From positions 1 to 6,388 of the forward strand of contig JAKACS010000189.1 in assembly GCA_021821235.1 (NCBI GenBank): a DNA stretch of 6,388 nt. The letters run 5' to 3'. This document shows, in pieces, positions 1-5,974 of this stretch. The position numbers were made by a program, and so were the translations under genes. Source of the DNA: Bacillota bacterium. GTDB lineage: Bacteria > Bacillota > Bacilli > Bacillales_B > DSM-18226. Numbering within the stretch: the stretch's first letter is position 1; each line of letters opens with the position of its first letter. Below the pieces are notes generated by a model. That model did not search any database and had not been told where the DNA came from. It saw nothing but the letters and a program-made list of their open reading frames with translations.

Positions 1-1
1 C

Positions 2-541
2 GCTGATCCAGGTCATTGCACGACCTTATTCGGCACAAGGGAAGATTTCTTAATCCCATCTGCATGTTTAAATTCAACTGTATCAGGTCTTGTCAGCAGG
101 ACAGTGCTAAATAAGGAATACATTGGTGAAAATGATTTTCACGGGGCAAAATTCTATCGGGAATTAGCAGAATCGGATGTTTCAAATCAATACATTGATT
201 TGATTAGCAGTGAGTTTCCAATTATTGTCGATCAAGCAAAAATTGCTGCAGAAACGAGACGGATAGAGGATATCCAGGCGGACTTCAGCGGCATGAAAGC
301 AGTTGAGCGGCTTCAAAAGCAATTTCAATTGACAAATACTCATCTTATCAAGCCCGGTGTTGGAGAAACAACGAGAGTGTTGCTGCGAAGGGTGCCTTGG
401 AAAGTGTTGATTCGGGATTTGGAAAGTCCTTATGTGAAGCATATTCTCTTGCTTGCACAAGAAAAAAAGGTTGAAGTGGAACAACAACCAGATCTCGGTT
501 ATATTTGCTGCGGTTTGATTAAACCGATGGAGGGCGATTAA
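2..541 (+). CDS. StiP/PRTase-like protein with C-terminal PELOTA RNA-binding domain (3' part)
   Basis: The reading frame is open from the first full codon at base 2 to TAA at 539-541, so the window holds the last 179 residues of a longer protein whose start lies upstream. The visible part opens with the conserved segments ADPGHCTTLFGTRED and PSACLNSTVSGLVSRT, then NDFHGAKFY, which I recognise as the end of the StiP family core. Databases name this family 'cysteine protease StiP', but comparative analysis treats it as a phosphoribosyltransferase-fold enzyme. The last 80 or so residues (GETTRVLLRRVPWKVLIRD, then HILLLAQEKKVEVE and GLIKP) match the PELOTA_1 RNA-binding domain usually fused to it. 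Members sit in Ter stress loci and are predicted to act in making a nucleoside-like metabolite; the reaction is not proven. The HAD phosphatase gene starts 3 bases downstream, so the two are probably co-transcribed. A GTG at 104 is internal and is not the start. Confidence 0.88.
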   Translation, partial: ADPGHCTTLFGTREDFLIPSACLNSTVSGLVSRTVLNKEYIGENDFHGAKFYRELAESDVSNQYIDLISSEFPIIVDQAKIAAETRRIEDIQADFSGMKAVERLQKQFQLTNTHLIKPGVGETTRVLLRRVPWKVLIRDLESPYVKHILLLAQEKKVEVEQQPDLGYICCGLIKPMEGD

Positions 542-544
542 GAA

Positions 545-1345
545 ATGATTATCGCTTCCGATCTCGACAGAACCTTGATCTATTCTAATCGGGCAATCGA
601 TGAGCTTGGTTGTCAGGCTGGATTGCAATTGATACCTGTCGAACAAAAAGATGGGAACCCCATTTCCTACATGACAGTGACAGGACGTCGTTTAATTGAG
701 GAAATACGTCAGCAAAGTTTGTTTGTCCCTGTAACAACGAGAACGATTGACCAATTTAAGCGAATTGAGATTTTTCAGGAGCTTTTTTCAACTTCTTATG
801 TGGTTACAACAAACGGTGCCGAGATTTACTACAAAGGGAAAATCATTCGCGAATGGTCCGAACATTTAGCAATGATCCTCAGAAAAAATACAGCAGAAAC
901 AGAAGAAGTAGTGGCCTTTTTTCAACCTCATTTCTTTTCTCAGACAGCTGTTTTGAAACATGTGGATGACATTTTTTTCTATTACGTGTTTGACAAAAAA
1001 CCGGATTGGCTAGAAAAACAAGCAATCGTAAAGGCTGCATCTACATTTGGCTGGAATGTTGCCATGCAGGGAAGGAAATTGTATTTTATCCCTAAGCCGA
1101 TCAATAAAGGGGATGCGCTTGGCTATATTTGTGAACGGGAAGGTGAACAGCCAATCGCTGGTGCTGGTGACTCCATTCTTGACTGGGATTTTCTTGCACG
1201 CTGTAAAGTTCGGCTGATTCCTCGCCACGGTGAGTTGGCAGAGGAACAATTTGCCGCGGTTGCCCACCAAACAAGGAGCCAGGGAATCGCAGCGGGAGAA
1301 GAGATTTTGCAGCAAATGTGTTCACTTCTTACAGTAAAATGCTAA
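545..1345 (+). CDS. HAD-superfamily hydrolase (Cof-like phosphatase) of the Ter biosynthetic module
   Basis: This 266-residue protein carries all four HAD motifs: motif I DLDRT (nucleophile D6, acid/base D8), motif II threonine in PVTTRT (T64/T65), motif III lysine in KPINKGDAL (K188) and motif IV GDSILD (D209, D213). The long stretch between motifs II and III (about residues 70-180) is where a C2-type cap lies, so a soluble Mg-dependent phosphatase of the Cof/sucrose-phosphatase-like branch is likely. The substrate is unknown. Homologues accompany StiP/PRTase genes in Ter loci, where they are inferred to dephosphorylate a (phospho)ribosylated intermediate. The ATG at 545 is preceded by GGAGGG (529-534) inside the previous gene's end, and only 3 bases separate it from the StiP stop, which points to translational coupling. 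Its TAA overlaps the stop of the convergent small ORF. I see no GC-rich terminator after it. Confidence 0.9.
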   Translation: MIIASDLDRTLIYSNRAIDELGCQAGLQLIPVEQKDGNPISYMTVTGRRLIEEIRQQSLFVPVTTRTIDQFKRIEIFQELFSTSYVVTTNGAEIYYKGKIIREWSEHLAMILRKNTAETEEVVAFFQPHFFSQTAVLKHVDDIFFYYVFDKKPDWLEKQAIVKAASTFGWNVAMQGRKLYFIPKPINKGDALGYICEREGEQPIAGAGDSILDWDFLARCKVRLIPRHGELAEEQFAAVAHQTRSQGIAAGEEILQQMCSLLTVKC

Positions 1346-1587
1346 TCTTTAAAGCTGGAACTTTTAAAAACAAAATGATATATACAGCTAAAAAACGCGT
1401 AACAGCTCAAGAATATAACTATAAATAAAAGAAAAGAATGTACAATTGGTGAAAGAAGCAAAGAGAAAATCAAACTATACCAAAACAAGTCGATATAGAT
1501 AAAGAAATCGGATAGCATAACGTCCATTACGGTATCCAATTCTTCCTGAATGGTCTCAATTCTTGGCCGACGATAAAGAAATCTCAT
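1342..1587 (-). CDS. small hypothetical membrane protein, convergent to the HAD gene
   Basis: I do not recognise this 81-residue ORF. The N-terminal 25 residues are polar, with a basic start (MRFLYRRPR) and a short acidic, probably helical stretch (IQEELDTVMD). Two very hydrophobic segments follow, about residues 28-50 and 52-73, rich in F, L, I and Y with a PIV turn between them. It ends in a short charged tail (KSSSFKD). This suggests a two-helix hairpin in the cytoplasmic membrane. Support for a real gene: ATG with an AGGTGA ribosome site 6 bases upstream (minus strand, 1594-1599), a complete frame, and no competing gene on the other strand. Against it: short length, no family recognised, and only a weak SigA-like promoter (TTTTCA, 18 bases, CATACT, ending at 1621). 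Its stop shares bases with the HAD stop, so the two genes are strictly tail to tail. Confidence 0.55.
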   Translation of the reverse strand: MRFLYRRPRIETIQEELDTVMDVMLSDFFIYIDLFWYSLIFSLLLSPIVHSFLLFIVIFLSCYAFFSCIYHFVFKSSSFKD

Positions 1588-1692
1588 TTTTGTTCACCTG
1601 CTTTATTGTGAGTACTTAATAGTATGAAAGGGCAGAGAAAAAGGTGAAAAGGCAAATTAGATTGTGAACAGCGAAACATTTTTCAATTGTTG

Positions 1693-1710
1693 ATTCATTA
1701 TTAAATGAAT
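1693..1710. repeat. 7+7 bp inverted repeat at the yceG promoter
   Basis: ATTCATT (1693-1699), a 4-base spacer ATTA and AATGAAT (1704-1710) form a perfect AT-rich palindrome. It covers the -35 position of the predicted yceG promoter, the usual place for a repressor operator. No regulator is encoded in the window, and such palindromes can arise by chance in AT-rich DNA. Confidence 0.45.
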
Positions 1711-1733
1711 AGAATAAACAACTATGTTATGAT
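1705..1733 (+). promoter_or_regulatory. putative SigA extended -10 promoter for yceG-yceH-terD-terD
   Basis: TATGAT at 1728-1733 matches the -10 consensus at five of six positions and has a TGT extended -10 directly upstream (1725-1727). The -35 position 17 bases upstream is weak (ATGAAT, 1705-1710), as is common with extended -10 promoters. Transcription would start near 1740 and leave a leader of about 45 bases before ATG 1786. The promoter would let the second block be expressed apart from the StiP-HAD block. B. subtilis ter-like genes are driven by SigB and ECF factors, and I see no clear match to those here. Confidence 0.5.
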
Positions 1734-1785
1734 GGAATGGTAACAGATATAAAATCTTTCGCTTTCAGAGGGAAGGGATCCGAGG

Positions 1786-3423
1786 ATGTTTCCATCATAT
1801 AATCAATTAAAAGTTAATAAGATTGCCCTTTCATATGAAAATTGGCTCGATTTAGTAAAAAAACCGATACCTGATCGGCCAATGTTTTCAATGGAAAATG
1901 GGGTGATTGAAATTGGGCAAGTCGTCGCCACCTTTCTTGGTATTCCAATTGATGCCGATGAATACTATAACCAGTTGTATGATTATGTTCATTTGCCTGA
2001 ATTCGGTTTGTCGCTGTTAAGTGAAGGAACGCTTGACAAAACAATTGATAACCGGCAGTTTCAGGCGATTCAAAAGGTTCTTGAAATTAACAAAGAACAA
2101 AAGCTATCCATCAATCGGTTTGCTGCCTTCCTTGATGGGGAACAATTAATTTTAAAATCTGAAAATCCACTGCTTCATCGCAAACTGCGGGAAGCAATGA
2201 TTGAAACACTCAGTCTTTTTGAGAAAAAAGAGCCTGGTGGGTTGCATCATCCCGACTTAAGAAGGGTTTTAGTTGATCTTGTTAAGTGGTCGAAGAACCA
2301 TCTGCTGGATCCACTTACAACGGCAGATCCGAAAACGGCAATGCCTAAATTTCTGTGGTATGGCGATTTTAACAAAAGCCATCAATATTTCGTTTATTTT
2401 TTATTGATTCTGGGCTGCGATCTCGTTCTCTTTCATCCTAATGGCAAGGATCCGCTTGCAGGAATTGTAGAAGAACAGACGTTTGTTTATCAATATCCAA
2501 ATAAACAGTCGCCGGAACCTTTTCCAATCGAAAAACGAAGTAGGAAGACGACAGTAGCTTATCGGGCTTCAAAAGAAATTGAATCAATTCTCCATCAGGA
2601 CGGCTCTGGACTGTATAAGCCGTGGCAGCTGAGAGAGTATATCCCTTCATCCGTCACGTTAAAGACGACGTATGATGAACTGTTTCTGTTGGGAAAGGAG
2701 CTTGCGATGATCCGGCCAGGCTTCGAAGTGGAAGACGGTCATGTGAAAATCCCTTCCCTTTTTGCTAAAATACTGGGTGTGAGCAAAGACCAAAAAGAAT
2801 ATTGGGAACGAATCCATGGGTTTGTTCAAACTAGCCATAGCCTGTTGATTCAGCGATTTCCCTTTTCAATTGAGACGGCCAATGATTTTCGGTTTCATTA
2901 TCGCAGTGCTCTTAACAAAGACGGCAGTTTAGAAGCAGAAAAAATGATGCATGCACATTATTGGACATACTCCCATCTGCCCAAAGGCTTGCAAATGGGA
3001 ATTGCCCATGCCGTGAAACAAATTTGTGAAAATCCTCGTCTTAAAAAATTGCCGAATGAAAATGATGAAGAGCTGGAAATTTATTTGTTCAGCACGGCAA
3101 TGCACATACCCAAAAATATCATTCAGCTGCTGGAGAAATTTGATTATTCACAAACCGTACCTAAATTTGTCCTTTACAACAATGAACGAAACGGCACTCT
3201 TTCAAGATCTGATGCCGCATTGCTATTGTTGCTGAATCATTTTGGAGCCGATGTAATCGCTTATAACCCTGCAGGCCATAATGATATAGAAAACTTTCTT
3301 GATGAAGACTTATTTGATACCCACTGGCTTGAGGAAGTGGTCTTTGATCAAGAATACAGGGTAGCTTCCAAGCAGAAGAAAAACTTTTTGCATGGGTTTC
3401 TAAAAAATTTAAGGAGAGAATAA
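1786..3423 (+). CDS. yceG: YceG family protein (component of Ter biosynthetic module)
   Basis: This 545-residue protein resembles Bacillus YceG, about the same length, a family known only as a putative component of the Ter-linked biosynthetic module. No catalytic motif is assigned. The sequence shows an internal duplication. Residues 15-69 (with FSMENGVIEIGQVVATFLGI) resemble 294-348 (with FEVEDGHVKIPSLFAKILGV). Residues 187-227 (PKFLWYGDF, then LILGCDLVLFHPNG) resemble 459-504 (PKFVLYNNE, then NHFGADVIAYNPAG). Each half seems to end in a compact alpha/beta unit with a hydrophobic strand and a [HN]P[NA]G turn. No signal peptide or clear membrane helix is seen; the hydrophobic run at 201-216 is better read as a buried core. 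The start is ATG 1786 with GGAAGGG 8 bases upstream. The yceH gene follows after 3 bases, with its ribosome site AAGGAG (3411-3416) inside the end of yceG, so the pair is surely co-transcribed. Confidence 0.87.
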   Translation: MFPSYNQLKVNKIALSYENWLDLVKKPIPDRPMFSMENGVIEIGQVVATFLGIPIDADEYYNQLYDYVHLPEFGLSLLSEGTLDKTIDNRQFQAIQKVLEINKEQKLSINRFAAFLDGEQLILKSENPLLHRKLREAMIETLSLFEKKEPGGLHHPDLRRVLVDLVKWSKNHLLDPLTTADPKTAMPKFLWYGDFNKSHQYFVYFLLILGCDLVLFHPNGKDPLAGIVEEQTFVYQYPNKQSPEPFPIEKRSRKTTVAYRASKEIESILHQDGSGLYKPWQLREYIPSSVTLKTTYDELFLLGKELAMIRPGFEVEDGHVKIPSLFAKILGVSKDQKEYWERIHGFVQTSHSLLIQRFPFSIETANDFRFHYRSALNKDGSLEAEKMMHAHYWTYSHLPKGLQMGIAHAVKQICENPRLKKLPNENDEELEIYLFSTAMHIPKNIIQLLEKFDYSQTVPKFVLYNNERNGTLSRSDAALLLLLNHFGADVIAYNPAGHNDIENFLDEDLFDTHWLEEVVFDQEYRVASKQKKNFLHGFLKNLRRE

Positions 3424-3426
3424 AAA

Positions 3427-4530
3427 ATGAATCCATCAGCCAATTCATTTGAAAGTTTATCGCCCGCGAATGTTGATGATCAATTAACAGAAGCGAAAGC
3501 TGAAGATATCAAGCTCGCTCTCCGGAAAGAGCCCGAGGTTCAAAATTTGGCCAAATCGATCGATGAACGCGATCAAATTCAAATTTTGTCATTTGGAAAA
3601 GAGCCAGCCGAACAAATTTCGCGATTTTCAGATCAAATTTTAAACAATATGCGGACAACGAAAATTGAAGATTCTGGAGAACTTCTTAAGCAGCTCGGCA
3701 GAATCATGGACAAATTCGATCCAAAAGACTTTCAGAAAACCTCACCAGGGTTTTTTGGAAAACTTTTTAAAAAAGGGGAAAAAGTCGTCGAAAAATTGTT
3801 TGGTAAATATCAAACAATGGGCGGCGAAATTGACAAAGTTTACGTGGAAATATCGAAGTACCAGCATGAGATGGTTGATTCCACCAATATGCTTGAGCAA
3901 ATGTATGAACAAAACTACCAATATTATTTGACGCTTGAAAAATATGTTGTTGCTGGCCAAATGAAGGTGGAAGAAGTAAAAAGCACCCAGCTTCCCCAGT
4001 TCGAAAGGCGTGCCGCCACAGGAGACCAGCTTGCATCCATGCAGCTTGACAGTTTAAAAAACGCCATTGAATTGCTGGAACAAAGAATCTATGATTTGGA
4101 AATGGCCAAAATGGTGGCATTGCAAACAGCTCCGCAAATTCGGCTGCTGCAAAGAGGAAATACAAAATTAATCGGAAAAATTAATTCAGCGTTTGTCACA
4201 ACCATTCCTATTTTTAAAAACGGCCTAATACAAGCAGTCGCAGCTAAACGGCAGAAACTTGTTGCTGATTCAATGAGCGAGCTTGATCGGAGAACAAATG
4301 AAATGCTTGTCAGAAACGCGCAAAATATTTCGCAGCAAAGTATAGATATTGCCCGGTTGGCCGGCAGTCCAAGCATAAAAATTGAAACGATAGAAGAATC
4401 GTGGAACATTATTATCAAAGGAATGCAGGAAACAAAAGCAATCGAGGAAGAAAACAAGCGACAAAGGGCAGAAGGCACAAAACGTTTGGAACAACTGCAG
4501 GAAAATTTTAAAAAGCTGAAACAACAATGA
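3427..4530 (+). CDS. yceH: TelA-family toxic anion resistance protein (YceH)
   Basis: This 367-residue protein belongs to the TelA/KlaA toxic anion resistance family and matches B. subtilis YceH in length. The family is linked to tellurite, metal, bacteriocin or antibiotic stress resistance, but its molecular action is not established. The protein is mostly helical and soluble, with no signal peptide or membrane span. Recognisable parts are a disordered acidic N-terminus (1-45), a helix with SGELLKQLGRIMDKFDP (83-99), a Gly/Phe/Lys patch PGFFGKLFKKGEKVVEKLF (107-125), which may be amphipathic, the family core with YQHEMVDSTNMLEQMYEQN and YYLTLEKYVVAGQ (145-178), and a C-terminal coiled coil rich in Q, K and E (about 325-367). 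The start ATG 3427 has AAGGAG at 3411-3416. It is the second gene of the yceG-led operon. An 84-base gap with a hairpin separates its TGA from the annotated GTG frame of terD. Confidence 0.93.
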   Translation: MNPSANSFESLSPANVDDQLTEAKAEDIKLALRKEPEVQNLAKSIDERDQIQILSFGKEPAEQISRFSDQILNNMRTTKIEDSGELLKQLGRIMDKFDPKDFQKTSPGFFGKLFKKGEKVVEKLFGKYQTMGGEIDKVYVEISKYQHEMVDSTNMLEQMYEQNYQYYLTLEKYVVAGQMKVEEVKSTQLPQFERRAATGDQLASMQLDSLKNAIELLEQRIYDLEMAKMVALQTAPQIRLLQRGNTKLIGKINSAFVTTIPIFKNGLIQAVAAKRQKLVADSMSELDRRTNEMLVRNAQNISQQSIDIARLAGSPSIKIETIEESWNIIIKGMQETKAIEEENKRQRAEGTKRLEQLQENFKKLKQQ

Positions 4531-4536
4531 ACAACA

Positions 4537-4564
4537 ATCAACGCGGCGTTTTCCGCCCGTTGAT
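4537..4564 (+). promoter_or_regulatory. GC-rich hairpin between yceH and first terD
   Basis: ATCAACG (4537-4543) pairs with CGTTGAT (4558-4564), and GGCG (4545-4548) with CGCC (4554-4557). The stem is 11 bp with a single bulged C at 4544 and a TTTTC loop. The sequence after it is A-rich with no run of T, so this is not a standard intrinsic terminator. It may stabilise or process the mRNA, or partly attenuate terD expression. A TTGATA at 4560-4565 with TATTAG at 4581-4586 (15-base spacing) is a weak possible internal promoter. Confidence 0.5.
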
Positions 4565-4623
4565 AAAGATAAAAACTACATATTAGCAAGGTTTTCAATA
4601 CTTAATTTTATGAGGTGATTGAT

Positions 4624-5235
4624 TTGGCAATTAATTTGCAAAAAGGACAAAGAGTTGATTTAACAAAAGGCAATCCCGGACTTTCAAAGATCATGGTAGG
4701 TCTCGGCTGGGATCCTGTTCAAAGCGGTGGAAAAGGATTTCTCGGTTCCCTGTTTGGTGGCGGCAGCACAACGAATATTGATTGTGATGCCTCGGTTATT
4801 ATGCTTGGCGAAAATGAACGCCTTCAAAGCAACAATGACGTAATTTATTTCGGCAATTTGAAAAGCAAAGATGGCAGTGTCCAGCATTCCGGCGATAATT
4901 TAACTGGTGACGGTGACGGGGACGATGAACAAATCGTTGTTGACTTAAATCGAGTTCCGGCTACTATTCAAAAACTCGTCTTTGTTGTCAATATTTATGA
5001 TGCCGTTAAGCGCAGACAGCACTTTGGGATGATCCGCAATGCATTTATTCGGATCGTAAATGGGGGCAGCCAGCAGGAAATGCTGCGTTATAATTTAACC
5101 GAGGATTACAGTGGGAAAACGTGTTTAATCGCCGGTGAAATTTACCGCAATGGCGGAGAATGGAAGTTTGCAGCTGTTGGCAATGGTACAAATGCTGCAA
5201 GCCTTGGCGAAGTCGTTCGCGCATACACCAATTGA
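4624..5235 (+). CDS. TerD family protein with Gly-rich insertion (first paralogue)
   Basis: This is a 203-residue TerD-family protein, a beta-sandwich family known to bind calcium and linked to tellurite and general stress tolerance. Family marks are the start AINLQKGQRVDLTK, the LGWD motif (27-30), the acidic site IDCDAS (52-57), HSGDN (88-92), the acidic run GDGDGDDEQI (95-104) and WKFAAVG (180-186). I start it at TTG 4624, not GTG 4615, because GAGGTGA (4612-4618) is then well spaced and the product begins like other TerD proteins; the GTG overlaps that ribosome site. Compared with the next gene, a Gly/Phe-rich loop (about 34-50, with GFLGSLFGGG) replaces the usual short segment before the acidic site, which reads NIDCD rather than DFDLD. 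Its calcium site may therefore differ. B. subtilis carries three such genes (yceC, yceD, yceE); I cannot say which one this matches. It is probably in the yceG operon. Confidence 0.92.
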   Translation: MAINLQKGQRVDLTKGNPGLSKIMVGLGWDPVQSGGKGFLGSLFGGGSTTNIDCDASVIMLGENERLQSNNDVIYFGNLKSKDGSVQHSGDNLTGDGDGDDEQIVVDLNRVPATIQKLVFVVNIYDAVKRRQHFGMIRNAFIRIVNGGSQQEMLRYNLTEDYSGKTCLIAGEIYRNGGEWKFAAVGNGTNAASLGEVVRAYTN

Positions 5236-5270
5236 GCAATTAAAGTAAAATAGACAATGAGGTGAGATGA

Positions 5271-5849
5271 ATGGGGATTAATTTAAGCAAAGGACAAAGG
5301 ATCGACTTAACGAAAACCAATCCTGGTTTAACAAAAGCAATTATCGGTCTTGGTTGGGATACTAACCGATACTCGGGCGGCCATGATTTTGACCTGGATG
5401 CATCCGCGTTTTTAACGGATGCAAATGGGAAAGTCATAGAAGACACGGATTTTATTTTCTACAATAACCTTGTCCATCCATCTGGTGGTGTTGAGCATAC
5501 TGGTGACAATCGGACGGGAGAAGGCGAAGGGGATGACGAACAGATCAAAATTGATTTTAGCAAAGTCCCTTCTCGCGTTCACCGCGTTGCTATAACCGTA
5601 ACGATTCATGAAGCGGAGGCAAGGAGCCAAAACTTTGGCCAAGTATCCAATGCGTTTGTCCGACTGGTCGATGAGGCAACGAATCAAGAGGTTCTCCGCT
5701 ACGATTTGGGTGAAGACTTTTCTGTAGAAACAGCAGTTGTCATTTGTGAATTGTACCGCCATAATGGCGACTGGAAATTTAGTGCGGTCGGAAGCGGCTT
5801 TGCCGGCGGTTTGGCAGCCCTTTGCCGCAATTTCGGACTCGATGTGTGA
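5271..5849 (+). CDS. TerD family protein (second paralogue, canonical)
   Basis: This 192-residue protein is a canonical TerD, the same length as Bacillus YceD/YceE proteins. It shows [13 protein letters not shown] (3-15), [11 protein letters not shown] (27-37), the acidic calcium-type site DFDLDAS (39-45), HTGDN (76-80), [13 protein letters not shown] (83-95) and DWKFSAVG (167-174). The first 30 residues are identical to the preceding paralogue at 22 positions, so the two arose by tandem duplication, an old one given their divergence elsewhere. The expected role is in the cytoplasm, possibly near the membrane, as a calcium-binding stress-response scaffold working with TelA and TerC. The start ATG 5271 has GAGGTGA (5259-5265), 5 bases upstream. 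It follows the first terD after 35 bases and is the last gene of the operon, ending 3 bases before the terminator stem. Confidence 0.95.
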   Translation: MGINLSKGQRIDLTKTNPGLTKAIIGLGWDTNRYSGGHDFDLDASAFLTDANGKVIEDTDFIFYNNLVHPSGGVEHTGDNRTGEGEGDDEQIKIDFSKVPSRVHRVAITVTIHEAEARSQNFGQVSNAFVRLVDEATNQEVLRYDLGEDFSVETAVVICELYRHNGDWKFSAVGSGFAGGLAALCRNFGLDV

Positions 5850-5852
5850 AGG

Positions 5853-5881
5853 AAAAAAGCTGCCGATTGGCAGCTTTTTTT
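5853..5881 (+). terminator. Rho-independent terminator of the ter operon
   Basis: AAAAAAGCTGCC (5853-5864), loop GATT, then GGCAGCTTTTTT (5869-5880) make a perfect 12-bp stem with a seven-T run. It lies directly after the second terD stop and marks the operon end. The A run on the 5' side means it could also work on the minus strand, though no gene approaches from that side. Confidence 0.95.
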
Positions 5882-5911
5882 CTGAAAAATTGTTTAAGCC
5901 ATTGGAAGGAT

Positions 5912-5939
5912 ATGAAATGGGTAGTAGGTCTGGTAGAAT
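5912..5939 (+). promoter_or_regulatory. putative SigA extended -10 promoter for thyA
   Basis: TAGAAT (5934-5939) matches five of six -10 positions and is preceded by TGG (5931-5933), an extended -10. ATGAAA (5912-5917) lies 16 bases upstream and matches four of six -35 positions. The start would be near 5946, leaving a leader of about 30 bases. It lies after the ter terminator, so thyA is transcribed separately. Confidence 0.5.
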
Positions 5940-5974
5940 AAGTGGATGAAAGAAATTAAAGGAGAGTATTTGTA

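Larger units (their letters stand above)
1588..1785. other. divergent intergenic region
   Basis: These 198 AT-rich bases separate the start of the small minus-strand ORF from yceG. They hold the minus-strand ribosome site, a 7+7 bp palindrome (1693-1710), an extended -10 promoter facing yceG (about 1705-1733) and the yceG ribosome site. I see no further ORF, RNA gene or convincing ECF sigma motif (GAAAC is present near 1674 but there is no CGT at the right distance). Confidence 0.7.

Noticed and set aside
104..106. GTG 104 as the start of a 145-residue protein
   Set aside because: The frame is open upstream to base 2 and encodes conserved StiP residues there, so this is an internal valine of a truncated gene.
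1346..1420. Terminator for the StiP-HAD transcript
   Set aside because: Only weak A/T pairings (TTTAAAG with CTTTTAAA) are present, with no GC stem followed by a T run.
1669..1700. ECF (SigW/SigM-type) promoter upstream of yceG
   Set aside because: GCGAAAC resembles the -35, but no CGT occurs 16 to 17 bases downstream.
4521..4538. Direct repeat ACAACAAT twice near the yceH stop
   Set aside because: Short, low-complexity and partly coding for Gln codons; no sign of function.
4089..4598. 169-residue minus-strand frame opposite yceH
   Set aside because: It is a shadow of yceH: Cys/Phe/Ser-rich, with no ribosome site, and it spans the hairpin.
4615..4623. GTG 4615 as the start of the first terD
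   Set aside because: It lies inside the GAGGTGA ribosome site. TTG 4624 gives the expected TerD N-terminus and a proper spacing.
5892..5913. GTTTAA and GGATAT as a SigB stress promoter before thyA
   Set aside because: The spacing is only 10 bases, while SigB promoters need about 12 to 15. A second candidate, GGGTAG at 5919, is 21 bases away, which is too far.
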